Source: Thelephora terrestris (taxonomy: Eukaryota; Basidiomycota; Agaricomycetes; Thelephorales; Thelephoraceae). Taken from it: a stretch of 53,528 bases of DNA. The notes beneath the pieces are model-generated. The model worked only from the letters and a program-made list of their open reading frames with translations, did no database searches and was not told the origin of the DNA. Below are positions 11,794-22,889 of the stretch, piece after piece. The position numbers and the translations under genes were made by a program. Positions within the stretch are counted from its first letter, which is position 1. Each line of letters begins with the position of its first letter. The stretch spans positions 1 through 53,528 of the forward strand of contig WIUZ02000034.1 in NCBI GenBank assembly GCA_015956445.1. Direction: 5' to 3'.

Positions 11794-13595
11794 GATTTTC
11801 TTTCAAAGCTTGGGGATCTGGAAGTGGATGCGGGACGCAAAGAAACCGTGGCCTGGGAGTCGAGTCAGGGCCCTGGTGGTCCAAATTCGCTGTCTGTTTT
11901 TGTACTCGCGAATCCGGATTTGCTCGGTCTACACCAAGCCCACCAAAGCTAACTGGAATTGCAGGAATTTCGCGCAGTGAGTTGGCTTTGGTGGGCTTGG
12001 TGTGCCAGGACCGCATCTTGTTATTCAATGAACACATACATTGAAGTGAACGGCCATCATGTCCAACCCGAACGATCCGAGGGACGCGTCACTTGAAACC
12101 AGGGTCACCTTTCCAAAATCCTGGAGTCGAGAAGAACACGGTCAGTCTTGTAGGGTGTCCTCTAGAAACATGCACTCAAGTAGTTCGGTCTCCAACAAGA
12201 TGCATTGGGTTCATCCAATATGATGCTGTCAGGTCTCATTATCGTCACTCGGAACAGGTTCACCCATGTTCATACACGACTCAATCCTACAAGGCTAACG
12301 GCTAGTTCCATCGTCGGATAGGTATTTGGCGTGGCCAGGACTCTTCCTCGCCATCTCTGGTGCTATTAACCAACACCCACTTCGCACCAAGGACAGCCCC
12401 GCGGAATAGGTAGTTTCTGGTAAGCTTTCGCTTCATATACCCTTTCAGAACCCGCGCATATCCGCCAGCACGCTATCCTGAACGTCCGGCTGACCCCACT
12501 CCTAGGTTTTCCGTCTTTGCATTGGTCGCGTCGTATCTCCCGATGATTCTCGTCACGGCGCCGCAGGCAATCCAAACTCCCCTTCAGTAGCTCTCCCGCA
12601 CAAATCGCTGTCCCTTCCGTGTTCGATTCCGTCTCCCACGAATATATATTCCTATTTTTTAGCGGCATACAGTCACACCCCATCCTCCGCAGGCTTCAAG
12701 AAAGCTAGCACATCAAGGCATTAAATATGCGGATTGGATACCGACATCAGGTATGGCGCTAGATGTACCACTGTCACGGCTGGGCCCCTTGGACCCCACT
12801 CAAAATGATCCAACAAGATCGTCGGCCGTATGTGGGAAGGCAAGACTCAGCTGCACCCAGACATGAGACTTTCATGAGCCTATCATCCTCAACGAACGTG
12901 CTTGCCTGCATTTGGTCCATGTACTCAACTACCACATCCTGTTTCTTCTTTGCAAGTCAAGAGCAGAAGGTGTTTGGTGGTTCTGGAGACTTGAAGAGGT
13001 TGTGACGCGGGCGTGCCGGTCTTGTTTCTAGTATTGATAGGTTGCATTTCAACATGTGTTGTATCATATTGTGCAATGACTCTATCCTGCTCGCTCAATG
13101 AACGTTACCAGTGGACCCAGCCATGCGGACGAACGACGGATACTAACATCCACTGGCATAGGGCTCAACCACCCCTTTTCCTCCGCTGTGCAGGTAAAGT
13201 TAGTAGAAGATCCAAAAGTTTTCGGCAAGTTTGTTTCCTACCTGTTGCGAGAACTATCCCACAGTTGAACAATCTGCCTTAAGTCTCGAATGGTTGACCA
13301 ATTTCGTACGGTCACCAAGCATTGGGGAAGTTTGGATTCCCGGGGTTGTGGATAATTCATAGCCAAAGGGCGACTTTATCAACAGACCAACTTTGAGACC
13401 AACCAATCCTACCCCGCACAGTGCCTCCGTCAACTGTTTGTTCGTCGAATATGTGTTCAAATATCTTGATTGTAAAGTCTCCGGATACAGCGGGAAATTT
13501 TCCATACTAGTCCGTTCCTGTCCAGATGTGTCCTGCGCATACATAGAAGAATATCCAGGATTTCATAAAACCTCTCCCGAACGACATTGAATGAA
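11794..13595. other. 1.8-kb stretch without a supported gene
   Basis: Contains the THR4 promoter, a strong inverted repeat at 11931-12003, and only short open frames of odd composition on both strands (none over about 115 codons). None shows a domain, splice structure or coding bias I would trust. Transposon relics too decayed to recognise are possible. Confidence 0.5.
11931..12003. repeat. hairpin: 23-bp inverted repeat with a 27-bp loop
   Basis: The left arm ACACCAAGCCCACCAAAGC... (11931-11953) is the reverse complement of 11981-12003 except for one base, giving 22 of 23 paired positions. The loop is 27 nt. It lies about 140 bp upstream of the THR4 start codon, in its promoter or 5' leader. 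RNA from either strand would fold into a stable stem of microRNA-precursor size; on DNA it could form a cruciform or be the core of a small foldback element. Confidence 0.8.
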
Positions 13596-14946
13596 TCAAC
13601 TCGTGACTACCCCCAGAACGATAACCATCGTAATCAGACCGAGGCCCAATATCGTCCCCCCTATAATCGACGCTATCCTGCAGCGTCTGACCCAGGGGTC
13701 TGCCACGGTTAATCTGGCCTCCTCAATCTCCATCGGGCACAATGTGGTGGCGCTGGATATGGAGGGTGCCCTAGCGGTAGCTTTGAAGCTCGATGAAGGG
13801 TCTGGCAGAATCCATTCTTCACCCCAACCCCAGCCCCCCTGGTGGAACCTTCTCTCTTGCACACCATGCTAGCCTCTCCTTTCAACTTGGCATACTTCAT
13901 CTCATCTTCGGGAGAGACGCCTCTCGGAGGCATCCACCCTCCCACAAGCCAACACCACGGTGCGATGAATCCAACCCAGAATAGCACGCAAGTAGATGAT
14001 ACCGGATACTGCTTTCGATCTCCTTCCTTCACCGTCCAGAAAAGTGTCTTATCGCCCGACGCTGAGTAGAAGAGGGTTTTCATCCACCTTTCCATGATGA
14101 ATCCGTCATCTTCTACAATCGTGGCGGTTTCTTCAATGGCTCGATCCTCTGCAATCGTGGATCCGTTCTTGATTGTCGTCGATCCGATAGACATGACGCT
14201 CGCAGTCCCCAACCTGTTATGTTTTTGCACGGTGGCAGGGACCGGGTTGTGCCCGTGTTGGGAGTCAGAAGTGACGTTGAAGGTGGTTTCCGATTCGCTG
14301 AATGCCTTGTTCTGATGCTGGGTTCCCCCGTTCGGTGTGAAGTTGCTCCGGCACTACGTTGGAGCTCGAAGGCCATTCCTGGGCATTACGTTGGGACCCT
14401 TCGACGTTTTCCAGTTGTTCCCCCGTCCGTTCTTGATCATCGGGGTAGATAACTAGGTCCACGGTGGACGGTATATCGTGGTTGGCGATGATCCCAGGAT
14501 CAGGTCCGCTTTCTCCGCTCGTGGCAGTCACAAAGCTTTTCTCCGAGGCGGAATCCTCGTAAATGGCGGAACACTTGTGGAGATGATCTAAAGATCCGAA
14601 TCGATGACTGCGTGGCGTTGTGAGTGACTGAGGCGTGTTCGGTTGGGAATGGGATAGTTGGGAGCGTTGTGGAGAGGTAGAGGTAGAGGGTGGAAGTCTC
14701 GTAGAAACCACCACCCTCGGTGGGTGGGGGTTACTGCAGGTGGTGCCTGGAGGCCCAGGCGGAGGAGTAGATGGAGAAGTAGAAGCGATAGTTCCTATAG
14801 AAATCCCGGTGAAAGCAGGTCGGAAATGAAGAGGGGGGAGTTGAGGTGCGCCAGAGGCTTCAGAGTGAAGCGAGCTGGAGGAAGTTTGGCTGAATGACCT
14901 CTTCAGGGGTCGTTTGAGAAATGCCGGATGAGTTGCTATTTTTCAT
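13596..14946 (-). CDS. serine/proline-rich membrane protein of unknown function
   Basis: The N-terminal half is low in complexity: a basic start (frame reading FLKRPLKRSFSQTSSSSLHS), Pro/Ser/Thr tracts, then RSHRFGSLDHLHKCSAIYED and a Ser/Glu-rich middle. The C-terminal half is ordered and hydrophobic. SGDKTLFWTVKEGD near 14060 precedes a Trp/Cys-rich segment SSTCVLFWVGFIAPWCWLVGGW, here cut to its parts CVLFWVGF and APWCWLVGGW (about 13940-14000). DPWVRRCRIASI near 13680 leads into a terminal membrane span of about 22 residues ending GVVTS. The motif order (FW...GF.APWCWL.GGW, then PW..RCR and a last hydrophobic helix) looks like a conserved fungal membrane family. I cannot assign a function. 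The start at 14946 needs a one-base correction; a later Met at 14714 is possible. Confidence 0.6.
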
Positions 14947-15062
14947 TTACATAAAATCGACGCGGAAGAACGGAGACCATGAGATAGGTGGGCGTTGCAT
15001 GGACTAGAATCAGTCCGAATTCGAATACAAACAGATTTTTAATTGCACACCTTGCAGGTTCA

Positions 15063-15781
15063 TTATTCTATCATGAATCGTGGAAGTTGTTGAATGGATC
15101 GACGGCGCATGCGCCTTCGGGAACGCCGAGGATTCACCGGCCCAGCTTCTTTCTGGGTTGCGGCTAACCCCCTCATATCCGGGTTCGAAGGTTCATAAAT
15201 AGGTGAAAGGACTCCCAAGCCGTTGTGAATGCCTCCGGGGCCCAACGACCGGGTACTCCGAGTGCGCTTCGGAGAACGAGACTTGTAGAAGAATCGCGTG
15301 TATGAGTGATTGGAAGAAGCAGAGGATGAGGAACATGTCGCAGTGTAGAATTATCTTGGTCTTCGAGTTGTCGGAGGTTGGAATCGGCGGGAGGGTTCAC
15401 GCGTAAGGCCTCAAGAGGTGTGGACGCGGACCTGCCTCTCGTCTGGAGGGGAAACGCCGTCGTTGCGGATTCTTCGGAGGGAGGACCCACGCCGCATCCG
15501 GAAGTGGGAGGATCGTTAGCGAGCTGGTCCCGTGGGGGATCAGGGAGGTCTCTCTCTCGATCGGCCTCTGTAGTACTCGAGGCGAAGGACTGGGCGACCC
15601 GAAAAGAGCTGACGCTCGATAGTCTATCGTCGTCGATGAGGGATCGGTCTCCATCCCCGCTCTCCAGGTCGGTGTTCACCGAGCCAGAGGTGGGCTGCTC
15701 AGTTCCGGACCAGGGAAGGAAGGAGGCAAATCCGCTGAACATCGGAAATTGGGTTACGAGGGAATGGGAATGGGGGTTCAA
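15063..15781 (-). CDS. disordered protein of unknown function
   Basis: Starts at 15781 with MNPHSHSLVTQFPMFSGFAS and a short aromatic patch (SFLPWSG). Ser/Asp-rich low-complexity sequence follows, including SGDGDRSLIDDDRLSSVSSF. The first frame closes near 15173. A second frame overlaps it and better continues the style, with GLGVLSPIYEPSNPDMRGL and a strongly basic tail NPRRSRRRMRRRS ending at 15063. A one-base change near 15240 would join them into a protein of about 240 residues. The basic tail could bind nucleic acid or act as a nuclear localisation signal. No family recognised. It is tandem with the membrane protein gene downstream on the same strand. Confidence 0.48.
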
Positions 15782-16741
15782 AGTCTAAACCAAGGGGAGC
15801 GAAGGAGTTGAAAATGGATTCGTAAAGTCGTCAAAGGAACAAATTGTAGAAGAGGGATAGCGCAAGTATGTCTGCGCCGATGGGGACGGGGGTGGGGGAA
15901 AGGAGAAAACAAGGGCAAGTGTAAAACGCGTGTCGAGGGGGGCAAATATTCCGGGCGTCGGGTCGCACAAGTGTAAGAGGTTTCGGTCTATGAATACATC
16001 ATAGGAAGACGGCAGAGGGGTGGAATACATCGCAAGGCCCTAGATTTCGTTGGTGAAAAGATTACTGGCACGCACCACGCAGACCCCCTTCACACAGGCG
16101 AACGCACATTATAGTTCGCGTTCCAGAGAACCAAAATGATCTAGGAGCCTTTCACGTCACCTACATGCAAGCCTGGCATGTTGATGAAGGCACGTATAGG
16201 GTTCGGCTATGTAGTGTGTCGAGCAAGCCGCGTGTGGTCAGACATTTGGGTGAGGCCACGCGCCGCGGTCCCCAATCGAACAGTGTGTGCAGCTCTGAGG
16301 GTGTTAATTGGGCTGCACGCCCTATTATGATTCCAAAGGGAAATTCCAAAATGAAAGCGGCGTTAAATACGAGACCACGCATTTCTGGCACGGCGCGTAG
16401 TTCGAAAGAAGGCGCATGACTGGGATGATACAGATATCGGGGTGATGGAAAGAGTTGATGAAGGGGCGCCAAACCCATGAGGTCGCCGCTCGACATTTCC
16501 TTGGAATTGGCAACAGGGTCGCGTGGCCCAGAACACACTGCTCCGCAATTATACAGCCTGCCCCGTCAGCGGCGAGAATGGGGTCACACAGAAGCCCAGA
16601 ATGAGGATACTCAGACGTTAGGATACAAAAAACAGTACTGTTACCGTTTGCCGAGGATGATCTATGGGTGACAAGTAGAATATTGAAGTAATACATAACC
16701 AGTGCCCATAGGGGGGTATCGACCGGCTTCCCTCCCCTCTT
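15782..16741. other. 960-bp stretch without a supported gene
   Basis: Upstream region of the disordered-protein gene plus the 3' flank of the seryl-tRNA synthetase gene. Short overlapping open frames occur on both strands (up to about 125 codons on the minus strand at 16161-16696), but they lack domains and overlap one another in several frames. Confidence 0.45.
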
Positions 16742-18463
16742 TCATACCTGTTTCTTCTGCAGTGACTTGGGAAGTGCTTTGACAAAAGGTATGAAGTCCC
16801 TCCCCTGCATATACGGCCGAAGTGGTTCAGGGATGACCAAACCCTGGAGAAGGGCATGAGGCTAGGGTTAGGGCGGAAATGGACAAGCACTAACCTCAGG
16901 CGTTTGATAATTCTCTACGATGCAGCACAAGGCTCTTTCGGTCGCACACAGGGTACCATTCAACATGTGGACGTAGACTTTTCTAGCCTGGTCCTTGGAT
17001 TTCAGTCCGCAGCGAACTTCAAGCCTCCTGCTCTCTGTGACCCGATCAGAGAGCCGTGGAAACGAGTAAATTGAAAGGAAGGCGTACGATAATCGGTACA
17101 ATTCGAGCAAGACACAAGCTCTTTATGAGCACCCTGGAAGGGAAACCAAGCCTCAAGATCGTACTTCTGGGAGGCAGCAAGGTTGAGGGCGCTGGAAACG
17201 ATGGCGACGACCCTATATGGGATCTTAAGGGACTGGTAGAATTCCTCTGAGCTGGCCACCATCGACTCAAACATCTCCCACGACTTTTCTGGTTCGGTTA
17301 TACAGAACTGTCGACCTTTTCAAACTGATGCACGCGGAAGATACCCACTATCTCGACCAGCAGATCCTGCTTCTTTTCGGAAAACAGGTTGAGTATCGGC
17401 ATACTTAATCGGGAGCTGTTTCTTGGGCTCTCAAACCACTCGTCTGAATGGAACGAGGAAATGGGTTGTTCGGAGGTGGCAATGAGGTACTTTTCATCTT
17501 CACCCGATGACCTGAGGTGAAGCAGCGTAAGTTTGCAGATCGCAACGTGGGAGGCAATAGACCTTGTATAGTTCCTCGTCAAACTGGTCGAGCTGGGCAG
17601 TTTTCGCCATTACGTCCTTGTTCATGAAGAAGGGAGGCTGGATCTTCTTGTAACCTTTGTTACGCAAAAAATCAAGGCCGTATGAGATGAGGGCCTGGTT
17701 GAGATCGACACCGTCATTTGTGAGGAAATAACCACGATGCCCAGAGATTTTTGAGCCTGCGCGTGGGTCGTTGAATATGGAGGGGAAGGAATGAAGGTGA
17801 AGGAATGGCTACCTCGATCGAGATCCATTGCGTCCAGCCGGAGGAGGACTTCATGGTGGGCGAGGATTCCGGACTTTTTCTCAAAGGTACCATTTGGACC
17901 ATCGGGTGCCATGTGCGAAGGACTTTGTTATCGTCCTAAGGTACGGCCCTTGGAGGTGAAAACTGGAGAAGAAAACGGGCGATTGACTCACCTCTGTGTT
18001 ACTGACTGGGACATCCTTGCCAACGATGTTGCCCACTGTGGAAGCTCTTACGCGCAACGCAACCTCATGCTCCTTGGCCTGTTTTCGCTTCGCCTCTGCC
18101 TGTGCGTCGATCTCCTTTTCTTGGCGACGAGATCGTCTGCGTTTTCCTTTGCCTGGAAACTGTGTGAGCTGGAGATTAAATTGCAAAGATTATGATACCT
18201 TTTTTTTAACGGCGATCTCTTTCTGGACCTGGTTGGCTGACTTTGCGAGGGTCGAAGCTTCGTAGTCGACTGTTGTGAAACAGATGAGAGGTGGGTGGTG
18301 GATGGCAAGATTGAGATTAGTGCATACGCTTGACAAAGTCAGCATACATCTGGGCGACTTCGTCGACGATTTCATCTGAAAGGCCCCTTTTCCTCTGGGA
18401 CTCCCTTATCTCGTCTGGGCTGCCGCCCTTCGCCTCGATGAAATGAAGGATGTCGAGGGTCAT
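16742..18463 (-). CDS. SES1: seryl-tRNA synthetase, cytosolic
   Basis: Class II aminoacyl-tRNA synthetase that charges tRNA-Ser. The N-terminus [14 protein letters not shown] is followed by ESQRKRG and then the coiled-coil tRNA-binding arm ([26 protein letters not shown]). [21 protein letters not shown] and [16 protein letters not shown] belong to the catalytic core, then [14 protein letters not shown]. Motif 2 is read across frames as [12 protein letters not shown] plus IFRVHQFEK. The later core holds [20 protein letters not shown] and [15 protein letters not shown], and motif 3 falls in [14 protein letters not shown]. The end is [13 protein letters not shown]...LQKKQV. Introns fall in the coiled-coil region and around 17770. 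Several one-base shifts interrupt it. The length fits eukaryotic cytosolic SerRS. Confidence 0.93.
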
Positions 18464-18565
18464 TGGTGTAGCACTGTAACTGTGATCGATTACCAGATTG
18501 GGAAATTAGAGTGTCCTCGGGGGAGAAGGCTTCAACGTTGACATAAAAGTTGTCGCGAGTTGAAG
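18464..18565. promoter_or_regulatory. very short bidirectional promoter (SerRS / F-box WD40)
   Basis: Only 102 bp separate the two ATG codons, which point away from each other. Both core promoters and both 5' leaders must fit here or overlap coding sequence. Confidence 0.55.
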
Positions 18566-20362
18566 ATGATGGAGTCCATGTTCGCGCCCTCGTCCCTTTC
18601 CTCTCGCGCCCGCCGTTCTCTTCTTCGCCGACAACACGCCGTGCAAGCCGACTCGGACTTCACCCGCCTCCTCGACTCAGTCCTCGGCTCGCCCTTCCTC
18701 ACGACACACGACCTCCCCGACCTCGATGTCGTTGACGGCTCTTTCCAGGCTGTACCCACCGAGCTGGCCGTAACCCGCCCGTCCTCACCTGACATGGCCA
18801 ACCAACGCCTCACCCGTCCAAAGGCTTTATCCCCCGCCTCTGGGACGTACTTCGGAGGTCAAAGCTCAAGACATCAGGGTTCATCGACGACGGACTCCCC
18901 TTGGACGGAGAGGAGGGTGAATTAATTGACGACGAGGCCTGTTTCATCGACGTCGACTACTTCACAACTGCGGTAGACATCGTCGCAAGACTTCCCCCTG
19001 AGCTCTCCATCCACATCCTCACTTTCCTCGACTTGGACTCCATTATCGCCTGTCTCGCGGTATCCAGAATATGGCGCATATATGCACAAGATAATGCCGT
19101 ATGGAGAGGTCTCTTCTTCCTCAGAACCGATTGGCGTCTTGACCTCTCTCGTGCAAGGTTCTCTGCCGCTAGAACCAGACGCGTCTCGTATGTCCCTTCC
19201 GTCTCCCCGGAACTTCCCCCTCTCTCTCTCGATTGGTGGCTCCTCTACAAGTCCCGGACTCAGCTTGACAATCGATGGCAGCAGGGAAAAGCCAAAATGA
19301 CAAGAATATCTGGTCACTCAGATAGGTTCGTTTCCTACTCTCGACCTCTGTCCGATCGGCACTGACGTCACAACACTTAGTGTCTATTGCCTTGAATTCG
19401 ATTCCAAAACGAATAATCACTGGCTCACGCGACAGAGCTATCAAAGTCTGGTCATTAAAGACCGGGAAACAATTGGCTTCTTTCAGGCGTCATACTGGCA
19501 GCGTTCTCTGTTTGAAATTCGACAAGGACTGGATATCGACAATCCATTCGCCCCTGGGTTCATGGTCAGCGGTAGTAGTGATTGTTCCATCATCGTATGG
19601 AATTTACTGGCCAATGGACGCAGAGCCGAGGTTTCTGCTATACTCCCTGCCCACATGGGAGGCGTCCTTGATCTCCGTATCGACGACAAGCACATTGTCA
19701 GCTGTTCCAAAGACACCTGGATCCGTGTCTGGGACAGAAGCACCCTAGGCCTCCTCACTACATTTGAGGGGCATCAGGGTCCAGTGAATGCTGTCGGCCT
19801 GCAAGGCAATAGGGTTGTTAGTGCTAGTGGAGACGGCAAGGTAATGATGTGGGATATCAACTACCGGGGAACACCTCAAGACTTTCGAGGGTCACGATAG
19901 GGGTTGGCTTGCATAGAATTCAAGGTTCGTCCTTCGCCCTTCTGGATTATTTATCAGTCGTTAATTCTTCGATAGGGTGACTTGATTGTCTCCGGCTCTA
20001 ACGACTGCAAGATTAAAGTGTGGTCCGCCTCACGTGGGAGTGCATTCAAACCCTCACCGGTCACGACCAGCTCGTTCGTGCTCTCTCTTTCGACCCGGTC
20101 ACTGGCCGACTCGTCAGTGCAAGTTACGACAAATCCATCAAGGTTTGGGATCTCAATACCGGCAAGCTCATCACCGAGTTTAAAAATAGTCACGTCAGTC
20201 ATATATTTGACGTCAAGTTTGATCTCAGGAGGATTGTCAGGTCAGTCCCCAACCCTCTCCTTTTCCTGAGGCTCTGGTTTCATTCTTCTGCAGCACCTCG
20301 CATGATCAGAAGATCGTCGTGCTCAATTTTTCCGAGGGGTTGGACACCGCATGTTCGTTTGA
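18566..20362 (+). CDS. F-box and WD40-repeat protein, probable SCF ubiquitin-ligase substrate receptor
   Basis: An F-box binds Skp1 and the WD40 propeller binds substrates of an SCF ligase. A Ser-rich N-terminus (MESMFAPSSLSSRARRS) is followed by the F-box at about 18980-19120: VARLPPELSIHILTFLDLDS, then CLAVSRIWRIYAQDNAVWRG. WD40 repeats come next: VYCLEFDSKRIITGSRDRAI, GSVLCLKFD, MVSGSSDCSIIVWN, HMGGVLDLRIDDKHIVSCSK, GPVNAVGLQGNRVVSASGDG, LIVSGSNDCKIKVWS, LVRALSFDPVTGRLVSASYD and a last STSHDQKIVVLNFSEG. Introns lie near 19325-19380, 19925-19976 and 20241-20294. Small frame shifts occur near 18835, 19890 and 20350. It resembles the Cdc4/Pop/Fbxw group; I cannot say which member. Confidence 0.87.
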
Positions 20363-20827
20363 ATGCCATTTTATATATATCTGTCACTGGATCTCAAGAC
20401 TAGAGTCACTCCGAACAACCTATCGTACAAGCACGAACAGACACGAACGCGTATCATTATTCTGCATCTTTGTATTCCCGTCTACACTTCGCCTTTCGCT
20501 TTCTTCGCACCTTCGGTTGGAGACGGTTCTTAATTTATTCCTCCCCGCTTCCTCGCCGTACTTTTTTTATTCGTACATCCCGCACTGTTTCTTTCCTTTT
20601 CCTCCCCATTCCCCATTTGTTCTGCCTCTTTCATCCTCTCGCCGTCTAGCCATCAAGCCCATCATCGATCATCTCCCAAGCCTTCCAGACGTCAGAAACA
20701 CCACCACAAACGTTCACGACATTGTAGAATATAGCACGCGACCCTTTGTAATTCCCGTGGAATGCCACTCCATACCCACTTGTATATTAAAATTGACTTC
20801 TCGCGTGCTTTCGAGCGGGAGGCGAGG
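20363..20827. other. convergent intergenic region (two 3' ends)
   Basis: 465 bp between the ends of two converging genes. It is pyrimidine-rich on the plus strand (runs of TTC, CTT and TTTTTTATTC), as expected of 3' UTR sequence. No gene seen. Confidence 0.5.
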
Positions 20828-22618
20828 CTAGTAATCATCCTCTTCGTCCTCATCAAACGGTTTTCCCAATCCGCCTCGGGAGCTACCTGAGCCTTTCCGA
20901 ACGTTGCTGAATTCGAAATGACTTTGGATGGACCGGAAGGGATATCATTGGGATCTATATCTTCATCGTCTAGTTGAACCGGTGGGGGACTCTTGTCTTC
21001 TCGGTTCTTGGGCTCGTTTTTGAGCTCGGGATTCGCTTGAGCCAATTTCCGTGCGCTCTCTAGCTCCTCTTCCCGGACCTTTCTTGGGGAACCGGAGAAG
21101 ATCAGGTTCCATAACTGAACTATTAACCTGCTCAGCGTGAGGCGTTGAGATGTATGCTCTAATGTCAGAGGGGGAAGCACTCGCAGTGAATCACGGACAG
21201 GATCTTTCTCTTCCTCGCTGACTTGTATTCCAAATTTATGGGCCGCAGAGTAGAGGTCCCGCTTGGAATCTCGATACACGGAGACGCTTTCGACAGCGGG
21301 TTTGAGGTCCAAAAGGTATACTTTTCCGTCATCCCGTCTAATTTTCTGACCCTGAACAGTAGCAGGTGGAGATCGACGAGGATCCCGCAGCCGATTCGCA
21401 TCCCTGTCCTTGTTGAAGGTGGGCTGTTGCAAGCCAGGCCCTCCAGTGGACCGAGAACCGAGGTCGTAACGTTTAGGAGGGTTGTAGAGTAAGGTGTTGA
21501 TGCCCTCCTCGACCTCTGGGAATGACCCCCTCGGGAAACAGTTCTTCGCCCAGAATACGTCGTACAAGAACAGCACGAGGGGCGAAGCTTCCGACGATCT
21601 TGCCCGGACGTACGCAGTGATCTTCTCTCCTATGGCGTCTTTACCCACGATTTCTTCGTTGACCGGGACTAGCGAATTCCCGCAAGGTCGTGGACGTGAA
21701 GGTCCCAGCGATCGGAACTCCTTCACGGTGTAACGGGTCGTTTGCAGGGGTTCTAGCCTACCGCGTTGCTGCGACCCTCTGGGTGCGTTATTTCGAATTC
21801 CGTAAGAGTGAGATCGAGAAGTCTGCTGGGATCTTGCTCCCAATATGTCCAAACCATCGAAACCCATCTCGCTCTATTCCATGTATGTCGAACAGAGAAC
21901 AGTTTCCAGTCGTTTGACTGAATCAGAGCGTGGTAAAGTCCTGTATAACCAAGTAAAACTGAGCATCAGTAAACGCGGTAACGCGTTCAGGGATAAAGGC
22001 AATACCTTCCTTTGGTGCTCGTATGCGGCGGTGACCTTCTTCGTTTCTACGCTTTCCAACTGTGCTCGCCACACTTTAGCCTTGTTCTTCTTCGCAAAGC
22101 GGGGCCAGACTAAATTGCATATTTGGTCGTGTCGCGTTTTATTGTACTCAAGTGGTGAGACGGAGATGAACTGGGATGCCGGTGTAGGCCGAGTATATCC
22201 GTGCGATGAGCTGACCCGAAGAATCTGGGGATGCCCTGTCTCGGCCTCGTACCCTGTACAACAGAACGTTACCGTGAGCCGCTGAGGCTCACATCTGAAG
22301 CGACATCATCTGGCAGTGATTGGCCGTACCGAGGAGAAGGGTGCGACCAGACTGGTACCCAAGGTCTTTTCTATCGATCGGATAGTATTCTGTGTTGGAT
22401 GAGTTCATATCAAGCTCGAGCGTGGAGGGACGATGGTGGTACCGCAGAGATGTCTCCTGGGATGCCGGCGTTGCCACGAGGCAGCGAATTGAATGCGGCA
22501 CGGCCCTTCGTTTCCCTTGATCGATGAAAGAAGTATTGAGGAAGACTCGCCGCTCTGCGCTTCTGGTCCACGATACCGTCCTTTTGCAGATACCCCTCAT
22601 GTTGGCGAGGGAAACCAT
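20828..22618 (-). CDS. unknown protein with an acidic C-terminus
   Basis: A long minus-strand frame (21867 down to about 20890) reads in coding style. It includes IVGKDAIGEKITAYVRARSS, PLVLFLYDVFWAKNCFPRG, DGKVYLLDLKPAVESVSVYR, LPPLTLEHTSQRLTLSRLIV, EELESARKLAQANPELKN and LDDEDIDPNDIPSGPSK. A one-base shift near 20890 then gives a natural C-terminus GLGKPFDEDEEDDY with a stop at 20828. Upstream, after a probable intron, lies an exon reading SPLEYNKTRHDQICNLVWPR and KVWRAQLESVETKK. Further upstream are frames such as YLQKDGIVDQKRRAASLPQ, with a candidate first Met at 22618. I do not recognise the family. The N-terminal boundary is a guess. Confidence 0.48.
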
Positions 22619-22642
22619 AGAACAGATTAAAGCAACATGATC

Positions 22643-22849
22643 ACTGGGTGACTGTCCGTAGGACTAGATTAGAGTAGGAATATATCATACTTATCGTAGA
22701 AGGGTGCCGATTGCCGGGTTTTGCGGTGTTCCTGAGCCCACGGAGCGGTCGGGGGTCCTGACACTGATTGACAGTTCCCTTGAATGTCCTTAGATATTCA
22801 TCTGGGATTCGAGTGTACACCGTGTAGATCCTACGGACAGTCACCCACT
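22643..22849. mobile_element. MITE-like element with 19-22 bp terminal inverted repeats
   Basis: A perfect 19-bp inverted repeat, TGGGTGACTGTCCGTAGGA, is found at 22645-22663 and in reverse complement at 22829-22847. The outward extension is CAC on one side and CAG on the other. The interior of about 165 bp has no coding frame. Size and structure fit a non-autonomous DNA transposon. Ends of the form CA(C/G)TG recall hAT termini, but I see no clean 8-bp target duplication, so the superfamily is open. It sits between the alpha/beta hydrolase 3' end and the neighbouring gene. Confidence 0.6.
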
Positions 22850-22889
22850 GGGAGCTAGTTACTACTATTTCACAATACATTACAATCTA

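Noticed and set aside
12366-12683. Cys-rich 105-codon minus-strand frame
   Set aside because: The Cys spacing fits no zinc-finger pattern and there is no sign of splicing or neighbours in frame.
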